Source of the DNA: Siderastrea radians
Lineage: Eukaryota; Cnidaria; Anthozoa; Scleractinia; Rhizangiidae
NCBI GenBank assembly: GCA_964017195.1
Contig: OZ024889.1
Span: 51,931,418-51,995,417, forward strand
Length of the DNA stretch: 64,000 bases
Direction of reading: 5' to 3'
The position numbers and the translations under genes were made by a program. The notes beneath the pieces were generated by a model. The model saw only the letters and a program-made list of their open reading frames with translations, had not been told where the DNA came from and ran no database searches. Of the stretch, positions 20,136 through 33,166 are shown in pieces. Every line of letters starts with the position of its first letter. Within the stretch, counting starts at the first letter, position 1.

Positions 20136-23100
20136 GATGTTGAGGAAACAGGATGGCGATGAGCGCAGAACTGCTATTTAGCACACTTGCTTTCAAAAGT
20201 GATTGCCAACGTTGAGAGCTAGTGCAAGGCCCTCGCAGGGATATTGTGCAATATGTACTTTCCCAGTCGAATTGCACCTCAAATCAATACAGCGAGCACG
20301 AAGGAAATACAGATGCGTAAAGCAGCGTATAATTTGCGGTAGCTGTATAATACAATACACCATAGGAACAGGTAAGATAGCACGATAGTAGAATGTTGGC
20401 GCGATTTTTATGGATACATTCCCGAAACAAACAAAGGAAATGATTGGCTTGGGGCCTTGACGCGCAGGTCGCGTGACCAGTGGTAAACTTGACGTGTTCA
20501 GTGGCACGGATAACCATGAAGCGTAATTTTATATTAGTTGTTTCTTGACAAAGAACGTGTCTAGACCGTTAGAGCACGCAAGGTATCCAGCAGTGAAAGG
20601 TACTAACAGTTAACTCTAATAAAAAAGTCTTTATTTCTCAATTTATGATGAAACTTCTGCGTTGCGCTTGTAAACAGTCTACACTCGGGTCTATAACGCG
20701 TTCTTAGCGGTACACGTGGCACGCGAGGCATCACGAGTCAGCTGGCCATTCTCATAGACAAAGAGCGACAAGGAACCAATCTGTGAACGCAAATAAAATG
20801 AGTTTTGTTCAAATACATCAAGAAAAATGCCACGCATTAGTTCGTTAAGTTATTGGCGAAAGTTAGTTATTTTAAGTTATTGACGAAACAATACTTGTTG
20901 ACTAGCATGCAACGATGCACGATCGACTCATCAGCCAATCCAATTATTAACAGACAATATGACAATAAAATAAATTGCTCAAGAGCCGGGTTAAGAGAGA
21001 CTAAGGGGGGGCTGTAGGCACGTCCTTGACTATTTGCATTTTAAATTGACGCTTCAAAGTGCCAAGCAGCAAGTACGATGCTGTAATTGTAGCAAATACC
21101 ATATGAGACAAGGGCCTCGCTGAATACACGTGCGGTACAATTTACGCGTCAAGAAACGAAGAAATAATCATATGGTTTTTAAAATCCAGCAGTTTATTAC
21201 TCGAGCTCTGTTGACGGTGACCTGAGGAGCCGGGCAAAGAACTCGATACTAAGGACTGACCGCGGCCCACCCCCTAACCGCCCCCTCCTCTCCTCTCCTA
21301 GTTCGCGGGCGCGTCACCGCTGAGCGCCTGGAGCACCTGGAGAAGTACACATCAGCTGTTGGGTATCAGAAGAAGCACCATGTTAGTAGAGCCTGACTTA
21401 AATAATCTTGATCATGAATGAGGAAAAGAAAGTCTCTGCTAGAACAGGAGGCAAGGAAAAACACCTGTAAAGTTGTCTGTTTGCAGTTGCCAGTTATTGT
21501 AATCACCCCAGTAAGTAAGCGTAAGAACACTAGCAATTTTGTGTTGGAGGGATTGATGCAAATAAAAACTTGTAGTTGTGATGTAAACCTTCTCAGCAGG
21601 CAAGTCTGAGCCCCTGGATGGGGCAAAAACAATAAAATGAGGGAGAGGGGTTAGGGGAAGCGTAACTGCGGGTCGCTCGCTAAAGACTAAAATATCGTTT
21701 CGCCCTTCCTACATGAATGTTTCAAGCAAAACGAAAATAAAGCCTGATCGCAGTAGCGAAGCGAAGCGAACTGCCCTATCAGTCCCTCTAGCCCTCTATT
21801 CCCGGAGTTGCCAGTGGAGCACTGATAAAAACTAGAACAACCCATTGCCACCCCCCCCCCCCAATCGTAAAAGTCTCATTATCTTCATTGTACCAAAGCA
21901 TTGAATTGCATTGAATATCGTAAAGTTTTCGCATATTCCTGAAGAGAATTAATGTTTATCAGTAACGCCACGGTCTTGTGCCAGCGTGACAGGTGTTCGC
22001 GGGCCAACTTGTACAAAAAAACTATCTAAAGTCATTTCAGTTTCAGTCATGATCCCTAATCATAAATATGCCTTTGTTAAATTCTATATGGATTTTGAAA
22101 AATCCAAAGGCTGCCTCCTTATTTTTGTATCCGGAAGAGATTTAATTTGTTGAGCTTATCAAGAAGTCATGAAAATATTCCATGTGTGAGAGGGCAGGTA
22201 GGGACCAGGTAGGTGTTCTGATACCCGTTGTCACAAGGTTCACGTGACTGAATGCTATGTTGTGATTGGAGAAAATTATTTGCCAAGGATTTATTCATTG
22301 CTGTTGTAAGCGAGGTATCTGTAGAACGAAGGAGAAAAGTTTGATATTTCAAACTTGAAAACCAACTTAATACAAAGCAGTCAGGAAAATATGCCATAAC
22401 TGGCGTCAGAAATGGCATTGAAGGCCGGTTTACGGCTGTTGGCTTCACTTTAAACGACGATCGAAGCGACTGCATGTACGGTGGTTTTATCAAGCAAGAC
22501 ATTCAAAGGAATCATGACCGGCTGTACACTTCAAAAGACGAAAGAATTGCCCTCGAATGTGTAGACGATAAAGTCGTTCTCTAAAGAATCGCACGGTGAA
22601 TATTGCTTTTTGTTATTTAAGTTTTGATTTTGTCCTCTTTATTTGTGGTTTCTTCAGTACTTTATAACAAGTGTACTGACATGTGCCTGAATTAATTAAT
22701 AAAGACTTCATTAAGCTTAAACTTATTAGCTAACTTGCCCCAAACTACATGTGGAACTATTAAGGAAACGGCACAAATGAACTCTTCTCTTCTTGCAACT
22801 CATAGAAATCACTGCAGTTCTCATATAGTCCCTGAAAAACATCTCTGGACTGTAGCACCATAATGTTAACTGTCAACAGGTGGGCGATGGAAAAGCTAGC
22901 AAAAAGAACTTGTTGTCAAGGAAAGGAAAAAATTTAAGCTTACGTGTGGTTTTAGTGAAATGGACATTCAGTTAAGCTTACTACACATTACAAAAACTAA
23001 AGTGATTCCTCAAAGATAGGGTAAAAATATTTTAATAGTTGTGTAGTGTTTATCCAAACAAAACAAATTTTATTTCACTTTTTTGGTAAAACTGAAACTC

Positions 23101-23151
23101 AGTGAGGGGTATGCATGGTAGTTTGCCTGATAAGCACGTGAGAACATCTTA

Positions 23152-23451
23152 AGGCTGATTTAGACGGTACAACTTTTGCTTACGACTGTCGTAGGTGACT
23201 TTTGTAGCATGCTCTGCTCACGTCAAACAAAGATCGTCTACAACTCGTCATTCTAACATTTTGATTGTGCCTACAACTGTCGTAGGGTTTTAAAACATGT
23301 TTCAAAATCCTACAACATTTTTCGTGTTGTGTGCAACTGTCATGAAGATGTTGTACGTCTGATTTAGATGACACGATTCCTGTTGTGGACATGACGTGAG
23401 CAAGTCACATACTACAGTCGTGAAGAAAAATCGTACAGTCTAAATCAGCCC
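23152..23451. mobile_element. Harbinger-like MITE with TTA target duplication
   Basis: Termini AGGCTGATTTAGACGGTAC and GTACAGTCTAAATCAGCC are inverted repeats, flanked by TTA at 23149-23151 and 23452-23454. The 300-bp interior repeats CTACAACTGTCGTAGG-type words in both orientations. Confidence 0.7.
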
Positions 23452-24392
23452 TTAGATGCTCGTGGGCAGCTAGGCCTCAACAAGATTTTCTTGCATGTTC
23501 AAATGTGCGAGAAATGAGAATATATATATGGTGTTTGATGTTTTTGCTCCCATGAAAAAAATCCTCACCATAGACAGAAAGAGTTACAGGCTGAGCCGAA
23601 GAATTCAGCTGGGTAGTAAAAACACATCAGATATTTATGTGATACAAAATGTTAACATTGTGTGGATCCTTGTCGCCATTTAAACATTTTTTCTGTGTCA
23701 TATTTACAGGATCAGAGTATTACGCTGTACTTCATGGAATGCCAATCCACAATTCTCAGATGCAACGAAGGAATGGCAAAGTCAGTCAGCCTCAAGATAT
23801 TTCATAGCCAATAGGTATTTCTGAATTGTCTTGAGCCTACTGTTTGAAGTGAGGCCTTGTGCACAGACTTTCAAATGACAATTAGTCTTTCTGTGAAGTT
23901 GTGCACCAGGCCTTGTTTTGATGAAAAAGGTCAAAGATGGCTCGGAAATAGCCAATTGTGAGGAAGAAAAAGACTCACAAAATTTGTCAGAGGAATCAAG
24001 GTAAGCATCATATCAAAGTAATTTCTCCTTTTGATACAATGAAACCTCTAAACTTCAATACCAGGGAAACAATTGCATTTTTACTGTTGACAACTAATGG
24101 ACATGAAAAACAAAGTGGATTGTGATCCACCAGTCATAGCACTCTAACGTGACAGCTTATACCTGCTGCTCTAAATTTCTTTGTTTGTAAGACTTCCATG
24201 ACAATGACTGATGGCAGTGAAAAACACAACCACCAGTTGTGTCTTCAACTTGAACGTTTTTGTGTTATTGAAAGGGCCAGTAACTTCTTTCCATGTCATG
24301 TCAACTGTAAAGTTCAAAACTGTCACAACACCTTAAGTTTTGCAGCCCTACTAAGGTATCTTGAACGCAGGTTAGGTGTAACATTTTTTGAC

Positions 24393-24555
24393 CAGTGTAA
24401 ATGCTAAATATTCGTGTTTAGGCGGTAGTTCAATTTTATCCTTTGTTCAATTTTTATTCTTTTGTTCTTTTTTATGTTACCTGTAATATATGATAATGAA
24501 TATGACACAAATAAAAATTGAACCAAGGATAAAATTGAACTACAACATTTACACT
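24393..24555. mobile_element. foldback MITE
   Basis: Inner arms 24425-24457 and 24511-24543 are inverted copies with a single mismatch over 33 bases (GTAGTTCAATTTTATCC...). Outer ends CAGTGTAAATG and CATTTACACTAG extend the symmetry. Target duplication not clear. Confidence 0.75.
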
Positions 24556-24856
24556 AGATTACAAACAAAGATTTCAATTAACCCAAGATCTTTATTTTTC
24601 TAAATAAAAAAAAAAGTTGGAAGCTTTTGAAAATGTTACCCAAAAAATCAAAACTAAATAGTTGGTTGTCAGTTTAATAATATTAGCTCTTTGGAATATA
24701 CACATCTGTTATGGTAGTGTAAATGTTGAAATTGATCAAAACTTGTTGATTTTATTAGAAACCTTAATTAATTCGTTTACAAACTTACCTACACTATCTT
24801 TCAAGGATACCGTGCTTTGGAGCTACTTGCAAAAAAAAAAAAAAAACTTTTCCAAC

Positions 24857-25040
24857 CTATAATTTTGCAAGCTCATCCAGGTCATTGTTTGCTTGTTCAT
24901 GTACATGTATGTGTAGACCAGCATGTAGTTTTATTGCTTTGAACAAAGGCTTCCCTAACTCTTTCACTTTCCTTTTTCCAAAATGAAGGAAGTCAGTGAA
25001 TAGAATTGCTTCATCCTTGTCTCTTACACTGAGATTTTTG
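24857..25040 (-). CDS. possible terminal exon of an unrecognised gene
   Basis: On the minus strand an acceptor-like AAATCTCAG precedes an open frame that reads about 57 codons and ends in TAG at 24857. The peptide is charged (RDKDEAILFTDFLHFGKRK...), ends ...NNDLDELAKL and is not low-complexity, so it may be coding. No family recognised and no upstream exon assigned with certainty. Could also be a chance open frame. Confidence 0.25.
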
Positions 25041-25994
25041 TTAAAAGACAATACAGTAAATATAACAACATACTGTATTTAGGTTAATGTTATTTGTGTA
25101 CCATGTACATGTAGGCTGACCTGTTGTATTTAACATAAAACAAGACAATTTTTTTTATTGATGCTGATGTTATGAATACAGATATCAAACATCAAATATC
25201 TTTTTTTGATAAACATTACTGTAATTGTCCCCTCATTTCAGTCAGCTCACAGATTTTGCTCCTTGTATAGGACTTTTTTTCAAATTCCTAAAAATAATGT
25301 GTGCTATTTTGTCTGGATATCTAGCGGTCATTTGTTACAAAAATACAAGCCACTAGATATCCATCTTATCCTAAGCTATCTATAAATTACCTAGGCCAAG
25401 ATTAAAATGTAAGATTAAAATGACATTAAAAATAATGTAACATCGAAAGTTATCTTAAATGATGCCTGCACTGTAACGTACAATCCCACTCCTGCCCCTG
25501 CTTCTCAACCTTCACAACCTTGTACAGCCAGTGGCAAGTAGCAAAAAAATAATAAATAAATGATAAGTACAAATGTTAGAAAACACTAAATATTGAAATG
25601 TAGAGGCATATATATGTTTTGTGTATTATCACTGTACATGTTATTATTATTGTCTCATTCTCTTTTGTTTGCCTTTCCTTTTCACCAATCCAATCCATCT
25701 GCAATCCATGTTCCTGAAGGCCTGGGTGGTTCTTAACTGGTTCTTAACTGATGGAGAGTAGCAGTCCCAAATGTAGAGTTGCATAGAAACACACACAAGA
25801 AAATATATGCTTTCTATTGAGTGGGTATTAGTGTTGCCAGTGGCAGCAAGACCTGCCCTACCCAAGAGGAGGGATGGGACAGAGATGAGTAAATAAATCC
25901 CACAGTTTGTCTGCAGTTTAACTGGACATTTTGCATTCAGTGAAAAGAGATGGTTTTCTGTTGTCATCTTGGATGGCATGGTGTCTTCTTCATG

Positions 25995-26165
25995 TCCATG
26001 TAGGGGCCACCTATATGCATGCTACAGCAGTGTCAACACCAATGTCAAACCATGACATGGCATCATGCTGAAAACAGTTCTCCAGCCAATGTTCATGATA
26101 AATAAGCTGTCTACAGCATGACATTGGGTCTGCTCTGAAGTGTAACAAATCGAGCATTTGGTGTG
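25995..26165 (-). pseudogene. degenerate RING-finger-like exon, copy 1
   Basis: Minus strand near 26160 reads KCSICYTSEQ, then after a frame change CRQL..HEH and ENCFQHD, the left half of a RING finger. The second zinc pair (CPHC in copy 2) is destroyed here. Similar order and spacing recurs in copies 2 and 3, so all derive from one exon. Confidence 0.45.
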
Positions 26166-26786
26166 TTGAAAGGTTGAGACGCTGTTCATTCTGTTTAGTG
26201 TTCTTCTTTACCTACCGGTTAGTGAGGTCACTCGATTTCAAAACTCAATAACTCAAAGATTGGTGTCAAACTCAAGAAGGGTTGTGAATTAGAACTTCTG
26301 CTCAATGGTGGACTTTGAAATTGCCTTGCTCAATACAAACAAATCGAAAGGTGTCAGAATTCATGATGTTATGATTATGATTGGGGCAACCTGTATCAAT
26401 TAAGTAAGTCTTAGTGGGGGGGAAATGATGGCTGTGGAATGACTGTCAAAAGGCTGATCCCAGATTGTGCTTGGGTTGGCAAGTAACCTGGTTAATCTAA
26501 CAAGTACAACATTACCGTATTTCTCACTTGTGGGTCTTCCTTCTTCCTCATTACTTGCTTGGTCTTATAATTCAACTTTCTACATTCCTTGATGTAAACT
26601 CGGTAAACTGTTTTCAATTCTCATTACTTTATCATGATTACATTAAATAGAAAAACAAGGAAAAAAAGAAATTAAACTCCCTCCTGCTGGCATAATGTGG
26701 CCCAGCCAGGAGGAGTGGTGGGAACATAAACGTTGTCTCATAGTTCATGCACAATTTACTTGGGTGTTTTGTGGCCAATAAAATGT

Positions 26787-27000
26787 TCAAACTGGAACAG
26801 ATGATGGTCGATCACTCTGTATATCAAATGGTATGGCATCCTCCCTGTTTATGACAAGCAGTACCTCACGACAGTGGGGACACTGATGTCAGACTTTGGT
26901 GACATGCCAAAACAGGTTAGCAGGCAGTGCTCATGTATGAACTGTTCACAGCATGGTGTCCTGCGTGAAGGGATCTGTTCTGACATATAACAGATCAAAT
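26787..27000 (-). pseudogene. degenerate RING-finger-like exon, copy 2
   Basis: Minus strand reads LICYMSEQ...PCCEQFIHEHCLLTCF and, one frame away, CPHCREVLLVINREDA, ending in TGA at 26787-26789. Together these give the CxxC-CC-HxxC-CxxC layout of a RING finger with the first Cys changed to His. The frame break between the two halves makes this a pseudogene or a sequence error. Confidence 0.5.
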
Positions 27001-27651
27001 GTTTCTCCGTTTCTTACCTTCTTCTTGCTTGGCACAAGACAAAAAGTGCATGCCCAAAGTCACAAAGTGAAGTGAAAACTTGGTAATTAACTATTAAATG
27101 TCCTTGATAAAAAGAAATAAAATCGGAAAGAAAAGGTGTCGAAGGTTAATGTTCCAGCAGGGCATCCGCAATAGATTGCTGTCAAAATGTATGTCCTTGG
27201 GTATCCCACTGGGTGAGAAAACAAATGCCTGGAAAGAAAAATAGTTTTCCAAGCTTGTCATGACACTGTCCTACAAGGAAAGTGCAATTGAGTTTCAATA
27301 CAAGTGGACAGTTTTAGAGAGTACCGAGGACAATGCTACCAGTGAATTGGTGCCAATTAATTAGTAGAAGATGACAACTACAACCGAGTTCTGGTGAGCA
27401 GTAAGCCAAGTTTAACATATACTTCTTACGAATGAATGAGTTTGTTAGTTATGTGTGCGTAAAGGCAACTGACAGACTCGGTAGGTTCACTGTCATCCTG
27501 TGGGGACCCTTTGCTATCATCCTGTGGTTGTGGTTTGTGTATTACAGGAAGTGCTTGACAGAGGGGAAGGCAAACTTGGACAGGGCAGCGGAATTTGTGA
27601 AGCAGGAAGATTAAGGAGATGGTATTGAGGGCAGTAAATGTCAAAATTATG

Positions 27652-28283
27652 TTAGTGCATCATAAGTCCAAATGTCATTAACAGATCAATGGAAGCATCA
27701 TGGATGTCTTTGATGCTGGCACAGACAGTGTTCACTTGTTGTGACAAATGCTTGTCAAGAAGCTGATAGGTATCATCCAGCTGTTGAGGTGTGGCATTAT
27801 CCAGTTGCAGCTGTTGTGTGATATTCAGTGATTGGTAGTGCAATTGCCAGACACTGTTGTCCTCAGAAGCTGATGGTGTCCATGGGACTAAAGGAATAAA
27901 TTATGATCCGGATTAAACAGAAGAATTGTTACTTCTATGATATCTGGGCAAGATCCAAGTCCAATAGCTGAGCCATGAAATGTGGTGTTGCATGTAGAGT
28001 GGTCAACTGCCAAAGGTGATATCTGTATTGAGCCCATGTTCAGCTGCAGCGTTCCAGCTGTAGTAGCCAAGTAATATCAACTGCCGAAATTGAGGAGAGG
28101 ATTTAGGCCAACACATTGGCTTTTGTTTTGGTGGTGTGTAAGGGCCAACCAGTGGAGGTAAGGAAACTGGTATTGTGGAAGGACCAACTGTGCTTCTGAC
28201 GTTTTGTACCAGTATGTCTTGAGAGCTTTGGTTCTCTGGTGCAAGTTAATAACTCTGCCAAATTGAAGCAGCACAACTATCAA
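27652..28283 (-). other. open frames of unknown nature between RING-like copies
   Basis: On the minus strand three successive open segments (28283-28077, 28070-27888, and about 27897-27652 after a TTTATTCCTTTAG acceptor-like site) have non-random composition, the last being Gln-rich (NITQQLQLDNATPQQLDDTYQ). They may be decayed exons of the same gene or element as the RING copies. No family recognised. Confidence 0.25.
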
Positions 28284-29160
28284 ATCCTTGAATGTCAGTT
28301 AAAAAGGATCATGGCCTTGAGTAATGTGAGATGTGGCATAGTAATCGCTTAATTTACTGAAGGTGACCCGTTCAACTACCTGGCTGGTATCCTGATTCCC
28401 TGATCAATAGAGATATATACGATTAGAGTTAAAAAGAAGGTAACAAAATCTATATGACAAATATTAAAGGCAAAAAGTAGTTAAAGCAGAAAGAATAAAA
28501 ACTAAATGTATCTTCAAGTAAAGAAAATTTATAAATGACAGTGCTTAATTATCATGTGCTTTAAAACTTGTTAAAAGATATGGCACTTTCTACATGGTCT
28601 AGTGAAGAATTAAATTAATGAATATTTTAAAGTTCTTTTGCCCAGAATATATTTGCAGGGCTTTGGCAGGTGTTAAAGAACCAAAGCACAAAAATAGCAC
28701 AGTGTATATCATAACTGGTTAACAGTCAAATTTATTCAGCTTTCTTTTGGGTTTATTTTGTGTCGGCTGATCAGTCTCATACTACACAATCCGAATAATA
28801 ATCTGAATTATGTTGGACTTAATGAAATAAACTGCGAGGCAAGAAAAAGTGCTTGCATGTGAAACAGGTAAATCAAAGCTAGAGTTTTGGGTGTGAGAAG
28901 GAAAATATTTGTTTGGTAAAATCATTATTAAGAAAACGTAGATGCAAGAAAACTGAAACTCCAAGATCAATAAAGACTTTGTAATCTTGATAATTATGAT
29001 GAAAATCGTGGAAAGAGGCCTGCTAAAACTTGCATCTTAGTGAACATTAGCGTCGACATTGGTGGGGATTTGAGGCCCATCCAGGAGGAGCAATGGGAAT
29101 GCGAATTGTATCCCATGTTTCGTCCGCAATCTCCTTGGGTGCTTTGTGGTGAAGCAAGCA

Positions 29161-29370
29161 TTAATTTTCAAATTGGAACAGATGATGGTCCTGTGGGACC
29201 TCGGTTGGCACTGCATCGTCCTTGTTAATGGGGAGCAGCGTCCCACGATAATGGGGACATCAATGCTGACCATTGGTGTCATGTTGAAAACAGTTCAGCA
29301 CACAATGCTCATGCAAAAACTGTTTACAACATGGGTCTGTTCCAGTGTATAACATATCAGACTCCTTGTC
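29161..29370 (-). pseudogene. degenerate RING-finger-like exon, copy 3
   Basis: Minus strand reads DPCCKQFLHEHCVLNCFQHD, then an in-frame TGA, then CPHYRGTLLPINKDDA and a TAA at 29161-29163. The first CxxC is lost and the second pair is CPHY. It lies directly downstream, in reading direction, of the protease fragment that ends at 29395. Confidence 0.5.
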
Positions 29371-29394
29371 TGTAAAAAGGCTAATAGCCACAGT

Positions 29395-32300
29395 TTAGGT
29401 AAGGCATTTGTTTCTTAAATCTATCACAGCATTGTTCTTGAGTAGGAAGTCTTGTCTAAGTATAACTTCGTAGGGCAGGTCTTGCATCACATGGAACTGG
29501 CTTTGGTATATGCAACCATTAATTTTCACTGGCATGTCAATCTTTCCTAAGACAGGTACTCTCTCTCCACTGATCGTTTTAATGGATGGAACTACCCCAT
29601 CGGTCATTTGTTTTGGGTAGTGGCCATAAATATTCTTCACAAGCTTTGCATCTATGGTGAAAACACATGCTCCAGTGTCTATAAGAGGTTCAACTTATTG
29701 ACCTTCTAACTCACCAGATATCATCAGTGGACTGTTCATGTCCCCAAATACTTCAGGTGTGTCTTCTGCAGAAAATGGGTGGCTAGTTTGGCTGCAGGGA
29801 GCTTTCTGCACGTGTAGCTTTCCGGTTTGGGGTAATTGTCAAGGCAGATCTTGTTCTTTGTTCCTGAAGGTCATCTTCTCTTTGACTGTTTCTTTTCGCC
29901 TTCAGTTGGTTGAAGGATAGTAAATGTCATCCTTTCACTGCTGTCTTTCTTAGTTGGCTCAGGCAACTTAGGTTTCTCTGGCTGCTTTTCTTGCATGTTT
30001 GGAAGTTGGTGACTGGGATTACACTGGGCTTTCTGGGACGCAAGTGCTGGATTGTGTGGACGCTGCACTACAGGCTTTTCTGAGGAACTTGAATTGTGAC
30101 AGGCACTCTGAGGACAGTTATACTGGTAATGACCGGGAGCACCGCAACTGAGACAAATTGTTTGAACTTTTTGGCTTGGTAGTCGCTTGTATCTGCTATT
30201 TGGTTATGGCGAAGAACTTTATTAATTTGGGCATCAATGTGCTGTTCTAAGTTCTCCATTTTATCGCTCAGCTCTTGAATATGTTCGATTATCCCTAGCT
30301 GTTGAGTCTGTGCGGGGAATGCGCATACCTTCCCCGTAGGTTGCTCGGTGTTTTCATCCATAGGCATGAGGTTTACAGGAGGGACCTGTTTCCAAGCTTG
30401 GCCAACAATCTCAGTTTTTGGCGGTAAGGCTCCACTTATGGCTGATTTCGAGTACTGGGTGTCCACAAACATTCCCTCAGCTGGAGCTGGAGCTGGACCT
30501 AATAGGTCAGCGGTTTTTGTTTCCTTAAACTCGTCCTCACAATGGGACTGGCTCGAACTTGAGGTCATCAGGTGATAAAAAGGTGGGTCTAGCTGTTCAG
30601 CGGTTGGTACTTTAAACTCTTCAGCACCTGCAAATTGTTCACTGCAAGTCTGGGCGTGAGGCATCTGGTCCTTCGGCCGATCTATGTGTCTGGTAGGATA
30701 CTTTTTCCTTGTAAAAGTATTAAAGGCACCAAGATAAGCAACCCTCTTGTGTGGCACAGAGCCCACCGGGATCCCGGTACGTCTGGTTAAAAGAGGACCA
30801 TTGTTGGTTTCTCTCTGGTCAGTTGCAGCCACAGCAATACTATTAAGTTGGCTCGGAACTTGTTGGGCATGACGTGGATGCTGCTCTGTTGGCTGACCTG
30901 AGTAACTGGGATCGTGATAGCTCTCACTTAAGGTAGCAACTTGATAGTGATGACGTTCAGTGTTCTCTGGAGGAGGGAGCGTGTTCCTGGGTACTGGTCC
31001 TCGCTCATGCAAATCTCGTTGTGGACAGCTAACTGGAAAATGGCCAACTGCTCCGCAATAGTGACTTAAAGGTCTTTGATCTCGAGATCTTTGTTGGTTA
31101 ATTCTTTCAACTTGTCTACGGTAAATAATCTCATTTGTCCTTGCGTCCATTTGCCTACTCAACCTAGCTATGTGGTATTCCGGTTCCTGCGTACGTTTCA
31201 TTAAAGCAGGTTGTCCATCCTTTTCTGTCTTTGAATACGCTGCAATTTTATTCTTCTTGGGTTGTGAGACCATAAGGCTGTCTAATATGTTTGTTAATGT
31301 GTCCATTTTCGCCTGTAAGGACTGTTGTTGCGCACTATTTGTCGAGTTGCTGGTACCGGCTGCTAAAGTATTCAATGTTTTTGTTGAGTTATCCAATCGT
31401 GCGGCCATAGTTTCATTAGAGTTATTCATTGTAGTTTTTACTGTAGATGCCAATCGAGCCATCTCTTCACCCTCCTGGAAACTCTTTGGTTGCTTGAGTA
31501 AAACAGTTTCCTTTAAATCAGCTCTTAATCCTTGGACAAAGTATCTCATTTTGTCAGTGTCGGAAATGTTAATCCTACAAAATTTGCTTGTTAGGTCATT
31601 CAAGTAGGTGTCAAGTGACTCAACAGGTCCTTGTTGACGGGTAGTAATTGCTTGCCAAATAATCCAAGTTTGGTTTTCATTTGCAAACCTTTCTCTTAAC
31701 TCCTTTCTATCCAACCCAAAAACAGTAAAAATTGATCACTTTTTTCTTTTTTTTTTACTCAACAAATATTAGCAACTATGTAGAAAGCTATACCTCATTT
31801 GAAAGGGTAGGAAATAAGCTTTCCAAAAAAAAAATTTTTCCCCCAAAGAAACCCATAATATTTTAATAATGTACATAAATTAGCATAAATTAGGTTAAAA
31901 TGCCCATTAAATTTGGACAAAAATCAACTTATTTCAATATGACATGTGGCTATGAGAAAAAGCTGAAGGAAAAAATATTCCTTGATGTTTTGGCAACATA
32001 TCCTGCAAATCTGACTGAAAAAGAACACACCGAGATTTAAGTGCAATTTTTTAAATGATGACCAACAGAACGCAAATCGCATTCCTTAGGCACCATGGCA
32101 ACTGAATGCAAATTGAAGTATTTTGGCCTCTCGACGCTAAATAATGTTACTGCAGTGTTTACAGCGAAAAATATTGAGCTTTGCACTCCCAAATATGAAC
32201 TTGACGATGAAATAACCAAGGTTTCGAACGTAATGAGCCGATTTAAATAGTATTTCATCCCGGATTTCATCTCAATTCAAGAACATGTGCTCGCCAACTG

Positions 32301-33166
32301 CGTAGGCTTCGTTTGTGAAAGTATCGCTTGCTTACCTCGATTCTTCGCTCTTATTTTGGAGCTGACAGTCCAATTCACTTTCTTTATCACTGGACATTCT
32401 TCCATTGCTACTTTCTTCTCCATCCAACAGCTATCGAACTCTCACGGATCGTTAATAGCCACGCTTTAATAACCGTAAGTCAGCCATTTTGCTTTTCTCC
32501 GAATGAATTTCCGAAAAAGGCCGTCATATACGCCACATTCAAGTGTCTTTTCTCAAATTTGGAGGGAAACTGGGTAATTTCTTTCCCAGGCTTTATTTCA
32601 AATTTGAGCGCGAAAGGTAAAGCCGTGAATTTTTGCGAATTTTTTTCACTTCCCGTCGAATTCGTTGGGTGAGTTGGTGTGTGGATAGAAATGAGTTAAG
32701 GCGTCACGTAATTTATCAAATGTGCCTCTCCTATCCTCAGCCAAAGAGTAGTAGAAGTCTTCAGCAGGTCCAGCGAGGTTCAATACAAGTTCGGCTAAAG
32801 CAGTTGGGCTGTCTGTTGGTATACGGCGTAACTTCAAGTAATTTTCTACTTTGTCCAGCCAGCGGTTAATATCCTCCGAATCAAAACCATGAAACGCGGC
32901 GGTCCTTTGAGAACTAGATGTATATCCTGAACTCCTAATCCAATGCGTGCACTATCAAGTGAACAATGGGCTCTCTGGAAACAAAATTCCAGTGAGTCAC
33001 TTTCACTGGTACTTTCACTTTCACTGGAATCAATGCTGATATCCACAGGGTCCAAATTCGTTCTATCTGGGCTATCAACGTCTCCGGGGTGTTTTTCCGG
33101 TACCCCTGAATCGATTTCTTGTCTTGGCTGTTCGCGTCTCAACTCCGGTCGAAGGGCAAATCGCAT
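29395..33166 (-). pseudogene. gag-protease remnant of an LTR-type retroelement
   Basis: Read right to left: an acidic N-terminal leader from 33166; a gag core (GFDSEDINRWLDKVENYLK to SPNEFDGK, 32893-32646); a 0.92-kb interruption; gag continuing from about 31714 (ELRERFANENQTW, VESLDTYLNDL), with a damaged zinc knuckle HYCGAVGHFPVSC that lacks its first Cys; a second, perfect knuckle CLSCGAPGHYQYNC at about 30150-30110 in a shifted frame; and an aspartic protease with LIDTGA (about 29680) and ILRQDFL ending at 29395. At least two frame changes are present. No reverse transcriptase, RNase H or integrase follows, so the element is truncated. Gag and protease style suggest Ty3/gypsy, not certain. 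Confidence 0.75.
31725..32645 (-). other. insertion or intron inside the gag remnant
   Basis: The 921-bp stretch separates gag residues FDGK from KELRERF. On the minus strand it begins AA|GTGAAA and ends GGATAG|A, and removing it between those sites joins the two gag halves in frame. It could be a spliced intron (then the gag would be a host-type gene) or an inserted repeat. It contains its own short Met-initiated frame (MEKKVAMEECPVIKK...) that ends at a GGTAAGC donor-like site. Confidence 0.4.

Larger units (their letters stand above)
20136..24856. other. gene-free region upstream of ALDH9A1
   Basis: Beyond the ALDH9 start codon the sequence should include its promoter and perhaps a 5' exon; neither could be defined. 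Two MITEs (23152-23451 and 24393-24555) were found. No exon with recognisable protein, tRNA or rRNA was seen. Confidence 0.45.

Noticed and set aside
21360..22560. Several short open frames upstream of ALDH9A1
   Set aside because: No recognisable domain, no splice context, composition like surrounding noncoding DNA.
30348..31607. Plus-strand frames within the gag remnant
   Set aside because: Antisense to a frame with clear gag features.
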